From NCBI RefSeq assembly GCF_020742175.1, contig NZ_DYXM01000007.1, positions 1 through 21,023 of the forward strand: a stretch of DNA of 21,023 nt. The letters run 5' to 3'. The notes below the pieces were generated by a model. The model was not told where the DNA came from and searched no databases. It saw nothing but the letters and a program-made list of their open reading frames with translations. The DNA comes from Dietzia timorensis (GTDB lineage Bacteria; Actinomycetota; Actinomycetes; Mycobacteriales; Mycobacteriaceae). The translations under genes and the position numbers were made by a program. How positions within the stretch are numbered: the stretch's first letter is position 1; each line of letters begins with the position of its first letter. Positions 7,044 to 14,592 of this stretch are shown here, one piece after another.

Positions 7044-7754
7044 ATGAAACGCTCGCCCTTGGCACTGTCCCTACTTCTCATCGCGCTCGGCGCGCTGGCG
7101 CTGTGGGGGTCGACGCGGCTGGCATGGATCGATGCAGTGGTGGCGGCCGACCAGTTCGGGGTGCAGGAGCGGACGCTCACCGGAGCGAAATGGTCCCCGG
7201 AGAGTACGGCCGTCGCCCTCGGGCTTGTGGCCACGGGCGCGGTGCTAATGTTCACGCGCGGGCTCACCGCGCGTATCGTCGCAGCGGTCGCGCTCGTACT
7301 CGCGATCCTCGGCGGGCTGTCCGGCGTGATGGCGCTCGCGGGGTCACCGGACGGTTCCCGGGTGCATTCGGTACTCACCAACAGCGACGCGGTGGCGCGT
7401 ACGAGCGGCGTCTCCGACGACGAGGGCACGGTCCCGGAATGGGCCGAGGTCACGGACGTCACCACGCAGCCTGCCGGCCCCGCCCTTGCCGCCGGCGGGG
7501 CGCTGCTGGCTCTCATCGGAGCGGCGTACGCCGTCATACGACCCCGCCCCGCCGCGGCACGAGCGGACAAGTACCGAACGCCGGGCCAGCTCCGCGAAGA
7601 CGCCGAAGAGGCCGAGGCCGGAGGGGAGCTTGCCGCGCAGAACGACAGTGGCGAGGCCGCGGAAGAGCTCTCCGAACAGGACTCCGACAGGCTCCTGTGG
7701 GACAGCCTCGACGCGGGCGACGACCCCACCGCGAGTAGCGATGGCACCCGCTGA
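7044..7754 (+). CDS. Trp biosynthesis-associated membrane protein (TIGR02234-like)
   Basis: The 236-residue product has four hydrophobic segments at about 6-24, 54-71, 75-98 and 145-165. An Asp/Glu-rich cytosolic tail (about 167-236) contains LLWDSLDAGDDPT near its end. The position between trpE and trpC and this WDxLDxGxDPT-type C-terminal motif match the actinobacterial trp-operon-associated membrane protein family (Rv1610 in M. tuberculosis). Its biochemical role is not established. Association with the membrane or with transport of a pathway-related compound is only a guess from context. The ATG directly abuts the trpE TAG, so translation is probably coupled. Confidence 0.85.
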   Translation: MKRSPLALSLLLIALGALALWGSTRLAWIDAVVAADQFGVQERTLTGAKWSPESTAVALGLVATGAVLMFTRGLTARIVAAVALVLAILGGLSGVMALAGSPDGSRVHSVLTNSDAVARTSGVSDDEGTVPEWAEVTDVTTQPAGPALAAGGALLALIGAAYAVIRPRPAAARADKYRTPGQLREDAEEAEAGGELAAQNDSGEAAEELSEQDSDRLLWDSLDAGDDPTASSDGTR

Positions 7755-7811
7755 ACCGACTGCTTTCGGTGGTGTGACATGGGCGACTTCGGGATCGCGG
7801 AGGCCGCCAAT

Positions 7812-7817
7812 TAGACT
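7812..7817 (+). promoter_or_regulatory. Candidate -10 element upstream of trpC
   Basis: TAGACT is a strong match to the actinobacterial -10 consensus. A weak TTCGGG (7788-7793) lies 18 bp upstream. Initiation about 7 nt downstream would give a leader of roughly 118 nt before trpC, covering the hairpin described separately. This would let trpC-trpB-trpA be expressed apart from trpE. Confidence 0.42.
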
Positions 7818-7886
7818 GGGAGCCGTCCGGCTGACAAAAGTCGGGCGTTGAACAACCACCACGACTACGCGATGTAGCCAGTTTGG

Positions 7887-7927
7887 GCGAAAGCGGCGAA
7901 CCCCTCATCAGATTTCGCCGCTCTCGC
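7887..7927 (+). promoter_or_regulatory. Stem-loop immediately before the trpC ribosome binding site
   Basis: GCGAAAGCGGCGAA (7887-7900) pairs with TTCGCCGCTCTCGC (7914-7927), giving a 14-bp stem with one mismatch and a 13-nt loop. The GGAGGG ribosome binding site starts at 7929, 1 nt after the stem. No U-tract follows, so a standard intrinsic terminator is unlikely. The loop contains CCCTC (7902-7906), complementary to GAGGG of the ribosome binding site. Control of trpC translation is inferred; a terminator-like role with atypical tail remains possible. Confidence 0.55.
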
Positions 7928-7941
7928 TGGAGGGAATGCTC

Positions 7942-8754
7942 ATGAGTTCGGTTCTGGAAGCGCTCTGCGAAGGAGCGCGCGAGGATGCGGCCCAGCGCGA
8001 AACTGTCGTGAGCTACCAGGAGATGAAGGAGCGCGCGAAGGCCGCCCCGCCGGCGCTAGACGCACGCGCCGCGCTGATGAAGCCCGGGGTAGGGGTCATC
8101 GCCGAGGTTAAGCGCGCGAGCCCTTCCAAGGGCGCGCTCGCCGACATCCCGGACCCGGCCGCGCTCGCCGCGATGTACGAGGCGGGAGGTGCACGGGTGA
8201 TCTCGTGCCTCACCGAGCAGCGCCGCTTCGGCGGAAGCCTCGAGGATTTCGATGCCGTGCGCAGCTCGGTGTCAATCCCGATGCTGCGCAAGGACTTCAT
8301 CGTCAACCCGTACCAGATCCACGAGGCCAGGGCGCACGGTGCGGATCTCGTTCTACTCATCGTTGCCGCGCTCGATCAGCCGCTGCTCGAATCGCTTCTC
8401 GATCGCACCGAATCCCTCGGGATGACAGCGCTGGTGGAGGTTCACACCGAGGAAGAGGCCGATCGCGCGATTCAAGCGCACGCCTCCGTCATCGGTATCA
8501 ATGCCCGCAACCTCAAGACCCTCGACGTCGACCCGAACGCGTTCGGGCGCATCGCCCCGGGGCTGCCCTCGGACGTGGTGAAGATCGCCGAATCCGGGAT
8601 CGGCGGACGCGGTGACCTGCTCACCTATGCGGGACTCGGCGCCGACGCCGTGCTCGTGGGCGAGTCGTTGGTGACCTCGGGAGACCCCCAGGGCGCGGTA
8701 CAGACTCTCGCGACCGCCGGCACGCATCCGTCCTGCCCCAACGGCGACCACTGA
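7942..8754 (+). CDS. trpC: Indole-3-glycerol-phosphate synthase
   Basis: TrpC closes the indole ring, converting CdRP to indole-3-glycerol phosphate. The 270-residue barrel shows IAEVKRASPSKG with Glu55 and Lys57, the catalytic Lys117 in LRKDF, VEVHTEEE with Glu166, INARNLKTL with Asn187, and IAESGI with Glu217-Ser218. It ends shortly after the eighth strand with no fused TrpF domain, unlike the TrpCF proteins of enterobacteria and Corynebacterium glutamicum. I chose ATG 7942 because GGAGGG (7929-7934) is 7 nt upstream; an in-frame ATG at 7936 is only 1 nt from it. A 181-bp gap with a promoter-like element and hairpin separates it from the upstream membrane gene. Confidence 0.96.
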   Translation: MSSVLEALCEGAREDAAQRETVVSYQEMKERAKAAPPALDARAALMKPGVGVIAEVKRASPSKGALADIPDPAALAAMYEAGGARVISCLTEQRRFGGSLEDFDAVRSSVSIPMLRKDFIVNPYQIHEARAHGADLVLLIVAALDQPLLESLLDRTESLGMTALVEVHTEEEADRAIQAHASVIGINARNLKTLDVDPNAFGRIAPGLPSDVVKIAESGIGGRGDLLTYAGLGADAVLVGESLVTSGDPQGAVQTLATAGTHPSCPNGDH

Positions 8755-8802
8755 TCGGCTCGCCGCCGGCGGCCCGGCGGGCGCCGGGCACGGCACGTGC
8801 GG

Positions 8803-8815
8803 CACACTTGAAGAC
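8803..8815 (+). promoter_or_regulatory. Candidate -10 element for a leaderless trpB transcript
   Basis: CACACT (8803-8808) keeps the two best conserved -10 positions (A2 and T6) and ends 7 nt before the trpB GTG at 8816. No clear ribosome binding site precedes the GTG. It resembles the element before the small PH-domain gene on the minus strand. Confidence 0.33.
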
Positions 8816-10150
8816 GTGACTACACCGACTCCTCCATCACGCGAAGACCGCGACGTGTTCCCGACCATGGGCGCCGTGGTGAACCAGACGACCCCGCACG
8901 AGCCCGATTCCCGCGGGCACTGGGGGACGTTCGGCGGGCAGTTCGTGCCCGAGGCTCTGATGGCCGTGATCGACGAGGTCACCGATTCATACGACAAGGC
9001 GCGCCGCGACGAGGATTTTCTCGCCGAACTCAACCGGCTGCAGAAGCACTATGCAGGCCGCCCGTCCCCGTTGTATGAGGCGAAGCGTTTCGGCGCGGAG
9101 ATCGGCGCGCGGGTGTTCCTCAAGCGCGAGGATCTCAACCACACCGGAAGCCACAAGATCAATAACGTGCTCGGCCAGGCGCTCCTCGCCCAGCGCATGG
9201 GCAAGAAGCGCGTGATCGCCGAGACCGGCGCCGGCCAGCACGGCGTGGCCACCGCGACCGCCTGCGCACTTCTCGGCATGGAGTGCAAAATCTTTATGGG
9301 CGCCGTCGACGTCGAACGACAAGCGCTCAACGTCGCGCGGATGCGACTGCTCGGCGCCGAGGTCGAGGCGGTGCAGATCGGTTCGCGCACACTCAAGGAC
9401 GCGATCAATGAGGCGATGCGTGACTGGGTCTCCCGCGCCGACGACACCTATTACGCCTTCGGCACTGCCGCCGGCCCGCACCCGTTCCCGGCGATGGTCC
9501 GCGATTTCCAGCGCATCGTCGGAGCCGAGGCGCGCAGCCAGATCCTCGAGATGGCGGGGCGTCTCCCGGACGCGGCCGTCGCCTGCGTCGGCGGTGGCTC
9601 CAACGCCATCGGCCTGTTCCACCCGTTTATCGATGACGACGGCGTGCGGCTGGTCGGCTGTGAGGCCGGCGGCGACGGCGCCGAGACCCCTCGCACCGCG
9701 GCCACGATCAACGCCGGCCGCCCCGGGGTGTTCCAGGGCTCGTACGCGCACCTCATGCAAAACTCCGACGGCCAGGTCATCGAGTCGCATTCGATCTCCG
9801 CGGGCCTCGACTATCCGGGCGTCGGCCCCGAGCACGCCTACCTCGCCGATATCGGCCGCGCCGAATACCGGGCGGTCACCGACACCGCGGCGATGGACGC
9901 TTTCGCTCTGCTGTGCCGAACCGAGGGCATCATCCCGGCGATCGAATCGGCGCACGCCCTCGCCGGCGCCGTCTCGCTCGGCGCCGAGGACGCCGGCGTT
10001 CTCCTCGTCAACGTCTCCGGCCGCGGGGACAAGGATGTGGCGACGGCCGCCGAATGGTTCGGTCTCACCGATTCGTCCGGCGAGGCAAAGCCGGGCGAAG
10101 GGCTCGTCGACACCGCACATGCAGATTCGCCGGAGGGAACCAACAAGTGA
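8816..10150 (+). CDS. trpB: Tryptophan synthase beta chain
   Basis: TrpB is the PLP enzyme that joins indole from TrpA with serine to make tryptophan. The 444-residue protein contains NHTGSHKINN with the PLP Schiff-base Lys114, AETGAGQHGVATA of the indole and PLP site, VGGGSNAIGLF, the phosphate-binding glycine loop, and CEAGG. It begins with GTG after a 61-nt gap. The first 30 or so residues are a poorly conserved extension, so an internal start at ATG 8867 is possible, though the -10-like element fits GTG 8816. Its stop overlaps the trpA start (GTGA). It is the TrpB1 type expected to work in the alpha2-beta2 complex. Confidence 0.97.
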   Translation: MTTPTPPSREDRDVFPTMGAVVNQTTPHEPDSRGHWGTFGGQFVPEALMAVIDEVTDSYDKARRDEDFLAELNRLQKHYAGRPSPLYEAKRFGAEIGARVFLKREDLNHTGSHKINNVLGQALLAQRMGKKRVIAETGAGQHGVATATACALLGMECKIFMGAVDVERQALNVARMRLLGAEVEAVQIGSRTLKDAINEAMRDWVSRADDTYYAFGTAAGPHPFPAMVRDFQRIVGAEARSQILEMAGRLPDAAVACVGGGSNAIGLFHPFIDDDGVRLVGCEAGGDGAETPRTAATINAGRPGVFQGSYAHLMQNSDGQVIESHSISAGLDYPGVGPEHAYLADIGRAEYRAVTDTAAMDAFALLCRTEGIIPAIESAHALAGAVSLGAEDAGVLLVNVSGRGDKDVATAAEWFGLTDSSGEAKPGEGLVDTAHADSPEGTNK

Positions 10151-10923
10151 GCACCATCGCCGACACCTTTGCTCGTTGTAAGGCCGAGGGGCGTTCCGCA
10201 CTCATCGGCTACTTCCCGGCCGGCTACCCGACCGTGCGCGAATCCATCGAACACGTCACCGCCATGGTCGAGGCGGGCTGCGACATCGTCGAGGTGGGAA
10301 TCGCCTATTCGGATCCGATGATGGACGGGCTGACGATCCAGGCCGCCGCCGACACCGCCCTCCAGGCCGGGGTTCGCGTCTCCGACGTGTTCGACGTCGT
10401 CCGCGCGGTCGCAGAGGCCGGCGGGGTCCCCGTCGTCATGAGTTACTGGAACCCGATTCTGCAGTATGGAGTCGACGCTTTCGCCGCCGATCTCGCAGCC
10501 GCGGGAGGGCAAGGCATCATCACCCCGGACCTCATTCCCGAAGAGGCGGAAGAGTGGACCGTCGCCGCCAAGGCGCACGGCCTCGGGCAGATGTTCCTCG
10601 TCGCGCCGTCGTCGACACCGGAGCGGTTGAAGACGACCTGCGATGCCGCCTCGGGCTTCATCTACGCCCAGGCCGTCATGGGTGTTACCGGCGCCCGCGA
10701 CGCCGTCTCGGACCTGCCCAAGAACCTCACCCGCCGCGTCCGGGAGGTCAGCGACCTACCCGTGTGCGTCGGTCTCGGCGTGCGTAGCGGAGATCAGGCC
10801 GCAGAAATCGCCGCGTACGCCGACGGTGTCATCGTCGGCTCCGCCATCATCACCGCCGCGGCAGAGGGCGAAAGCGCCGTGCGCGCGCTTGTCGCCGAAC
10901 TCGCGGACGGGGTCCGCCGGTAA
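10147..10923 (+). CDS. trpA: Tryptophan synthase alpha chain
   Basis: TrpA cleaves indole-3-glycerol phosphate to indole and glyceraldehyde 3-phosphate and channels indole to TrpB. The 258-residue barrel has catalytic Glu49 in VEVGIAYSDP and Asp60 in MMDG, as well as SYWNPILQYG, GIITPDLIPEEA, the VMGVTGAR loop and the phosphate-binding GLGVRSGDQA and GVIVGSAI. The usual Pro after GI and after DG are Ala and Leu here, a mild divergence. The GTG start overlaps the trpB TGA by 3 nt, and GGAGGG (10132-10137) lies 9 nt upstream. The overlap fits the equal stoichiometry of the two chains. Confidence 0.96.
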   Translation: MSTIADTFARCKAEGRSALIGYFPAGYPTVRESIEHVTAMVEAGCDIVEVGIAYSDPMMDGLTIQAAADTALQAGVRVSDVFDVVRAVAEAGGVPVVMSYWNPILQYGVDAFAADLAAAGGQGIITPDLIPEEAEEWTVAAKAHGLGQMFLVAPSSTPERLKTTCDAASGFIYAQAVMGVTGARDAVSDLPKNLTRRVREVSDLPVCVGLGVRSGDQAAEIAAYADGVIVGSAIITAAAEGESAVRALVAELADGVRR

Positions 10924-10965
10924 CACCCGACCGCCCACGAACTGCGAAAGTAGCACTGAGCGACC

Positions 10966-11958
10966 ATGTACAGCACCGCACTCGCCTACATTCCCAGCCC
11001 GCCGCAAGGGGAGTGGAACATCGGCCCGTTCCCGCTGCGCATGTATGCCGTGTGCATCATCGCCGGGATCATCGTCGCCTGCATCTGGGGCGAACGCCGG
11101 TGGAAGGCGCGCGGCGGCGAGCCCGGCGTCGTCCTCGATGTGGCAATCTGGGCCGTCCCCTTCGGCATCATCGGTGGACGTATCTATCACGTCGCCACCG
11201 ACAGCTGGCGCTACTTCGGCGAGGGAAAGAACCCCGTCGACGCGCTGAAGATCTGGGACGGCGGGCTAGGCATCTGGGGCGCTGTCGCCTTCGGCGCCCT
11301 TGGCGCACTCATCGGGTTGCGCACACTCGGGATCCGCTCCGTCGGTGCGTTCGCCGACTCGATCGCTCCGCCGATCATCCTCGCCCAGGGCATCGGTCGC
11401 CTCGGCAACTACTTCAACCAGGAGCTCTACGGCGGCGAGACCGACCTGCCATGGGGACTCGAGATCTACCGCCGCTACAACGAGGCGACCGGTGATTACG
11501 GCCAATACCAGGGGACCTCGACGGGGGAAGTCCTCACGGTCGTCCACCCCACGTTCCTCTACGAATTGGTGTGGTGCGTCCTCGTCGCCGTTATCCTCGT
11601 CGCACTCGACCGCAAATTCCGCCTCGGCCACGGGCACGTGTTCGCGCTCTACGTCGCCCTGTACTGTCTCGGTCGCTTCGGCATCGAACTCATGCGCACC
11701 GACGACGCCACGATGGTCTTCGGCCTCCGCATCAACACGATCGTGTCGGCCGTGGTTCTCCTCGTCGCGCTCGCCTACGTTGCATTCAAGAAGCCGCGTC
11801 ACCGCGAGGACCCGAATGAATTACTACCGAAAAATCAGTCGGGTATGACGTCGGAGGAGCCAGACCGCGACGAGGCCGTCGCCACCGGAAGCGCAGGACA
11901 CGAGACCGGATCGGCCGCAGAAGACCGGCCCGAGAGGCCGGGGGATGGGCGCGAATAG
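10966..11958 (+). CDS. lgt: Prolipoprotein diacylglyceryl transferase
   Basis: Lgt transfers diacylglyceryl from phosphatidylglycerol to the lipobox cysteine of prolipoproteins in the cytoplasmic membrane. The 330-residue protein has about seven membrane segments from residue 27 onward. The family signature AQGIGRLGNYFNQELYG (140-156) contains the essential Arg145-Asn148 region. GGRIYHV (70-76), HPTFLYE (194-200) and LGRFGIELMR are also present. A hydrophilic, Glu/Asp-rich tail of about 55 residues follows the last helix; such tails are usual in actinobacterial Lgt. The gene follows trpA by 42 nt. Placement between trpA and pyk is conserved in mycobacteria. Confidence 0.96.
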   Translation: MYSTALAYIPSPPQGEWNIGPFPLRMYAVCIIAGIIVACIWGERRWKARGGEPGVVLDVAIWAVPFGIIGGRIYHVATDSWRYFGEGKNPVDALKIWDGGLGIWGAVAFGALGALIGLRTLGIRSVGAFADSIAPPIILAQGIGRLGNYFNQELYGGETDLPWGLEIYRRYNEATGDYGQYQGTSTGEVLTVVHPTFLYELVWCVLVAVILVALDRKFRLGHGHVFALYVALYCLGRFGIELMRTDDATMVFGLRINTIVSAVVLLVALAYVAFKKPRHREDPNELLPKNQSGMTSEEPDRDEAVATGSAGHETGSAAEDRPERPGDGRE

Positions 11959-11994
11959 CGAACTTTCCGGGCGGCGCGATCTCTCAGGTCCGAC

Positions 11995-12006
11995 TACGAT
12001 GGTGGT
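11995..12006 (+). promoter_or_regulatory. Candidate -10 element for a leaderless pyk transcript
   Basis: TACGAT (11995-12000) matches TAnnnT and ends 6 nt before the pyk GTG at 12007. The intervening GGTGGT is not a good ribosome binding site and is too close to the start codon to act as one. Confidence 0.42.
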
Positions 12007-13425
12007 GTGAAACGCCGGACTAAAATCGTATGTACGCTCGGGCCCGCCGTGGCCTCCCAGGAAGGTGTGCGCAAGCTGGTGGATACCGGCATGGATGTCG
12101 CACGTCTCAACTTCAGCCATGGCGCCCATGAAGACCACGAGAAGAACTACAACTGGGTGCGCGAGGCCTCCGAAGCCACGGGTCGCGCCGTCGGAGTCCT
12201 CGCGGACCTCCAGGGCCCCAAGATCCGTTTGGGCACCTTCGCCAACACCCGCGAACAATGGGAAACCGGGGAGTTCGTCACCATCACGGTGGAGGACGTA
12301 GAAGGAACCCACGACAGGGTGTCGACCACCTATAAGCAGCTCTCCGACGATGCCCGCCCAGGCGACCGCCTGCTCATCGATGATGGCAAGGTCGCCGTCG
12401 AGGTCATCGAGGTACGCGACAAGGACGTGCGCTGCCTCGTCACAGAGGGCGGGGAGGTGTCCAACAACAAGGGCGTCTCGCTTCCGGGGATGAATGTCTC
12501 GGTACCCGCCCTTTCGGAGAAGGACATCGCCGATCTGCGCTTCGCACTTCAACTCGGCGTCGACTTCATCGCTCTGTCTTTCGTCCGTTCCCCGGCAGAT
12601 GCCGACCTGGTCCGTCAGATCATGGACGAAGAGAACGTCTATCTCCCGGTCATCGCCAAGCTCGAAAAGCCCGAAGCGGTCGAAAACCTCGAAGCGATCG
12701 TGATGGCCTTCGACGGCATCATGGTCGCCCGCGGTGACCTTGGCGTAGAACTACCGCTGCAAGATGTGCCCCTCGTACAAAAGCGTGCGGTCCAGATCGC
12801 CCGCGAGAACGCCAAGCCGGTCATCGTGGCCACGCAGATGCTCGATTCGATGATCGAGAATTCCAGGCCCACCCGCGCCGAGGCATCCGACGTCGCCAAC
12901 GCCGTGCTCGACGGGGCCGATGCCGTCATGCTTTCGGGAGAAACCTCCATCGGTAAATACCCGTATGAGTCAGTGCGCACCATGTCCTCGATCGCCGAGG
13001 CAGTCGAGGCGGACTCGACCTACGTACCGGAGCTTCGACACAAGCCGCGCACCAAGCGGGGCGTCATCAGCTACTCGGCGCGCGAAATCGGCGAGTCGCT
13101 GGACGCCAAGGCGCTCGTGGCCGTCACCTCCAGCGGGGACACGGTGCGGCGTTTGTCGCGTCTCCACAGTCCGCTACCGCTGTTCGCGGTGACAGGTAAT
13201 AGGCGCGTGCGCAACCAGCTCGCACTCACGTGGGGAGTGGAAACCTTCCTCATCGACGAGTTCGGCGACACTGCGCAGGTGCTGTCGACCACCGACGGGA
13301 TCCTCGAGTCCCATGCCAGGTACAGGGCCGGAGATCTCGTCATTCTCGTTGCGGGCAGCGTTCCCGGAGTCGAGGGATCGACCAACTTCATCCTCGCGCA
13401 CCGGATCGGCGAGCAAGACCACTGA
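12007..13425 (+). CDS. pyk: Pyruvate kinase
   Basis: Pyruvate kinase makes pyruvate and ATP from phosphoenolpyruvate and ADP, the last glycolytic step. The 472-residue protein shows KIVCTLGPA at the N-terminus, MDVARLNFSHG (29-39) with Arg33, Asn35 and Ser37, DLQGPKIRLG (67-76), the B domain (about 70-165), IAKLEKPEAVENL with catalytic Lys218, MVARGDLGVE with Mg ligand Asp244, VIVATQMLDSM with Thr275, and a complete C-terminal regulatory domain. Its length is normal for the bacterial type. The GTG start is set by the frame beginning exactly at the family N-terminus (MKRRTKIVCT). A strong hairpin terminator follows. Confidence 0.97.
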   Translation: MKRRTKIVCTLGPAVASQEGVRKLVDTGMDVARLNFSHGAHEDHEKNYNWVREASEATGRAVGVLADLQGPKIRLGTFANTREQWETGEFVTITVEDVEGTHDRVSTTYKQLSDDARPGDRLLIDDGKVAVEVIEVRDKDVRCLVTEGGEVSNNKGVSLPGMNVSVPALSEKDIADLRFALQLGVDFIALSFVRSPADADLVRQIMDEENVYLPVIAKLEKPEAVENLEAIVMAFDGIMVARGDLGVELPLQDVPLVQKRAVQIARENAKPVIVATQMLDSMIENSRPTRAEASDVANAVLDGADAVMLSGETSIGKYPYESVRTMSSIAEAVEADSTYVPELRHKPRTKRGVISYSAREIGESLDAKALVAVTSSGDTVRRLSRLHSPLPLFAVTGNRRVRNQLALTWGVETFLIDEFGDTAQVLSTTDGILESHARYRAGDLVILVAGSVPGVEGSTNFILAHRIGEQDH

Positions 13426-13445
13426 TCTCGCAAATATAACAAACG

Positions 13446-13494
13446 CGACGACGCAGGTTCAGTCCTCTGACCTGCGTCGTCGTAATTTGTTTGT
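13446..13494 (+). terminator. Intrinsic terminator after pyk
   Basis: CGACGACGCAGGT (13446-13458) pairs perfectly with ACCTGCGTCGTCG (13470-13482), and a further CAG/CTG pair closes inside the loop. TAATTTGTTTGT (13483-13494) supplies a T-rich tail. An A-rich stretch before the stem (13431-13444) gives the opposite strand a T-rich tail too, so it could act in both directions. Confidence 0.85.
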
Positions 13495-13502
13495 CTGATG
13501 GC

Positions 13503-13532
13503 GTGACATTTGCGAGACCGTTCTGTTACATT
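13503..13532 (+). promoter_or_regulatory. Candidate promoter of the M23 peptidase gene
   Basis: GTGACA (13503-13508) and TACATT (13527-13532) are separated by 18 bp, a good -35/-10 pair. Initiation would fall near 13539, leaving a leader of about 100 nt before the ATG at 13641. The -35 element borders the outer inverted repeat around the pyk terminator (13508-13517). I recognise no riboswitch in the leader. Confidence 0.45.
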
Positions 13533-13640
13533 GCTTGAGGTCGTTCAAACGGCCCCAATGCATTCGTTTTTGTCACCGTCTTGTGATCAAAGCGAGACAG
13601 ACAGAACCACACCAGCTAGACCTTCGATCAGAGGACGCAC

Positions 13641-14372
13641 ATGAAGCACAACCCGAACGCGGTCTCCGTCGCACAGCTCCAGGAGCGTCTCGGCGCGCAG
13701 TCGGCGGCCGGAACCACGGTCCGCCACGCACAGGCCCGCAACTCCGCCGCAGGACGTACGACCGCCAAGGTCTTTGCCGGTGCAGCAATTGCAGGCGGCG
13801 CGGCACTTGTGTCCGGCCCGATGGCCCAGGCGCAGTCCGCAGAAATGCCCAGCCCTGAGCAGGTTCAGGACATGGCGACGCAGGTCTACAACGACCACTT
13901 CGCCGGCCAGATCGACCAGGCGACGGCCCAGCAGTACGCCGACGTTGCCGGAATCGATCTCGGCTCCCTCAGCGACGTCATCCCCGGCGGCGCTCACGCA
14001 CCCACCGTCGGTGCAGTCACCTCCGGCTTCGGCGACCGCTGGGGCTCCTTCCACAACGGCACTGACTTCGGTGCCCCGGTTGGTACCCCGATGTACGCCG
14101 CGAAGTCCGGCACCGTCGAGGCAGCCGGACCGGCCTCGGGCTACGGTCTGTGGATCCGCATCCGCACCGATGATGGCGAGCTCCTCGAGTACGGCCACAA
14201 CAACGAGAACTACGTGTCCGTTGGACAGCGCGTGAATGCCGGCCAGGTCATCGGCACCACCGGTAACCGTGGCTACTCCACGGGCCCGCACCTCCACTTC
14301 GGCGTCCAGAACGCTGCCGGCCAGTGGATCGACCCGGTGCCGTGGCTCGCCCAGAACGGCGTCATCGTCTAA
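13641..14372 (+). CDS. Secreted M23-family (LytM-type) metallopeptidase
   Basis: The 243-residue protein has a complete C-terminal M23 domain. Zn ligands are His138 and Asp142 (HNGTD), His217 and His219 are in TGPHLHFG, and His186 is in EYGHNNE. Such enzymes cut peptidoglycan cross-bridges or stems. A hydrophobic segment at about 44-60 ending in AQA (62-64) looks like a signal peptide, preceded by an unusually long hydrophilic N-region of about 42 residues. Residues 66-118 form a linker or small helical part. GAGGA (13631-13635) lies 5 nt before the ATG, and the gene has its own promoter. The codon choice is very regular, suggesting good expression. Export with cleavage after residue 64 is inferred. 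Confidence 0.88.
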   Translation: MKHNPNAVSVAQLQERLGAQSAAGTTVRHAQARNSAAGRTTAKVFAGAAIAGGAALVSGPMAQAQSAEMPSPEQVQDMATQVYNDHFAGQIDQATAQQYADVAGIDLGSLSDVIPGGAHAPTVGAVTSGFGDRWGSFHNGTDFGAPVGTPMYAAKSGTVEAAGPASGYGLWIRIRTDDGELLEYGHNNENYVSVGQRVNAGQVIGTTGNRGYSTGPHLHFGVQNAAGQWIDPVPWLAQNGVIV

Positions 14373-14383
14373 AGACGGCCCTC

Positions 14384-14460
14384 GCGCCGGCGCGGGATTA
14401 CCCCGCGCCACAACTTCACGGGGCATGCCCCAGCGCAGTAGCACGGTTGTTGCGCAACCA
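14384..14460 (+). repeat. Cluster of short inverted repeats downstream of the M23 gene
   Basis: The spacer holds a 12-bp palindrome CGCGCCGGCGCG (14384-14395), an overlapping alternative hairpin GGCGCGGG/CCCGCGCC (14390-14397 with 14403-14410), the palindrome GGGGCATGCCCC (14421-14432), and GGTTG/CAACC (14446-14450 with 14456-14460). None has a U-rich tail. The first hairpin begins only 11-18 nt after the M23 stop codon and may protect or end its mRNA. Confidence 0.55.
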
Positions 14461-14474
14461 CCCCTCTTATCGAA

Positions 14475-14538
14475 AAGCGGCGTCGGAACGGTTTCCCATT
14501 CAAGGAACCGATTCCGGCGCCGCTTTGGGGTATTTTCG
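14475..14538 (+). terminator. Long imperfect stem-loop, probable terminator
   Basis: AAAGCGGCG (14475-14483) pairs with CGCCGCTTT (14519-14527). The pairing continues inward through CGGAA/TTCCG and CGGTT/AACCG, with one wobble and small bulges, to a 6-nt loop at 14499-14504. The stem is about 22 bp. GGGGTATTTT follows at 14528-14537, a modest T-rich tail. It most likely ends M23 transcription before the next promoter. Confidence 0.6.
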
Positions 14539-14592
14539 GCTTCCCACGCCGCTCCTCGCCACCCGCGAGACCTTCGCGGCGTTTAGAGCACC

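Noticed and set aside
5675..7738. A 687-codon plus-strand frame across trpE and the membrane protein gene
   Set aside because: It is an out-of-frame, Arg-rich translation of two confidently assigned genes; long open shadows are expected at this G+C content.
7779..7814. A short frame M-G-D-F-G-I-A-E-A-A-N ending at TAG as a trp leader peptide
   Set aside because: It has no Trp codons, no ribosome binding site, and lies upstream of the likely -10 element, so it would not be in the trpC transcript.
7887..7934. An H-type pseudoknot between the trpC leader loop and the ribosome binding site
   Set aside because: The connecting strand of 2 nt cannot cross a 14-bp stem, so the pairing can only be an alternative to the stem rather than added to it.
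13533..13640. A c-di-AMP (ydaO-type) riboswitch in front of the secreted M23 peptidase, as known for some actinobacterial cell-wall hydrolases
   Set aside because: The leader is only about 100 nt and I cannot find the conserved ydaO motifs or pairing pattern.
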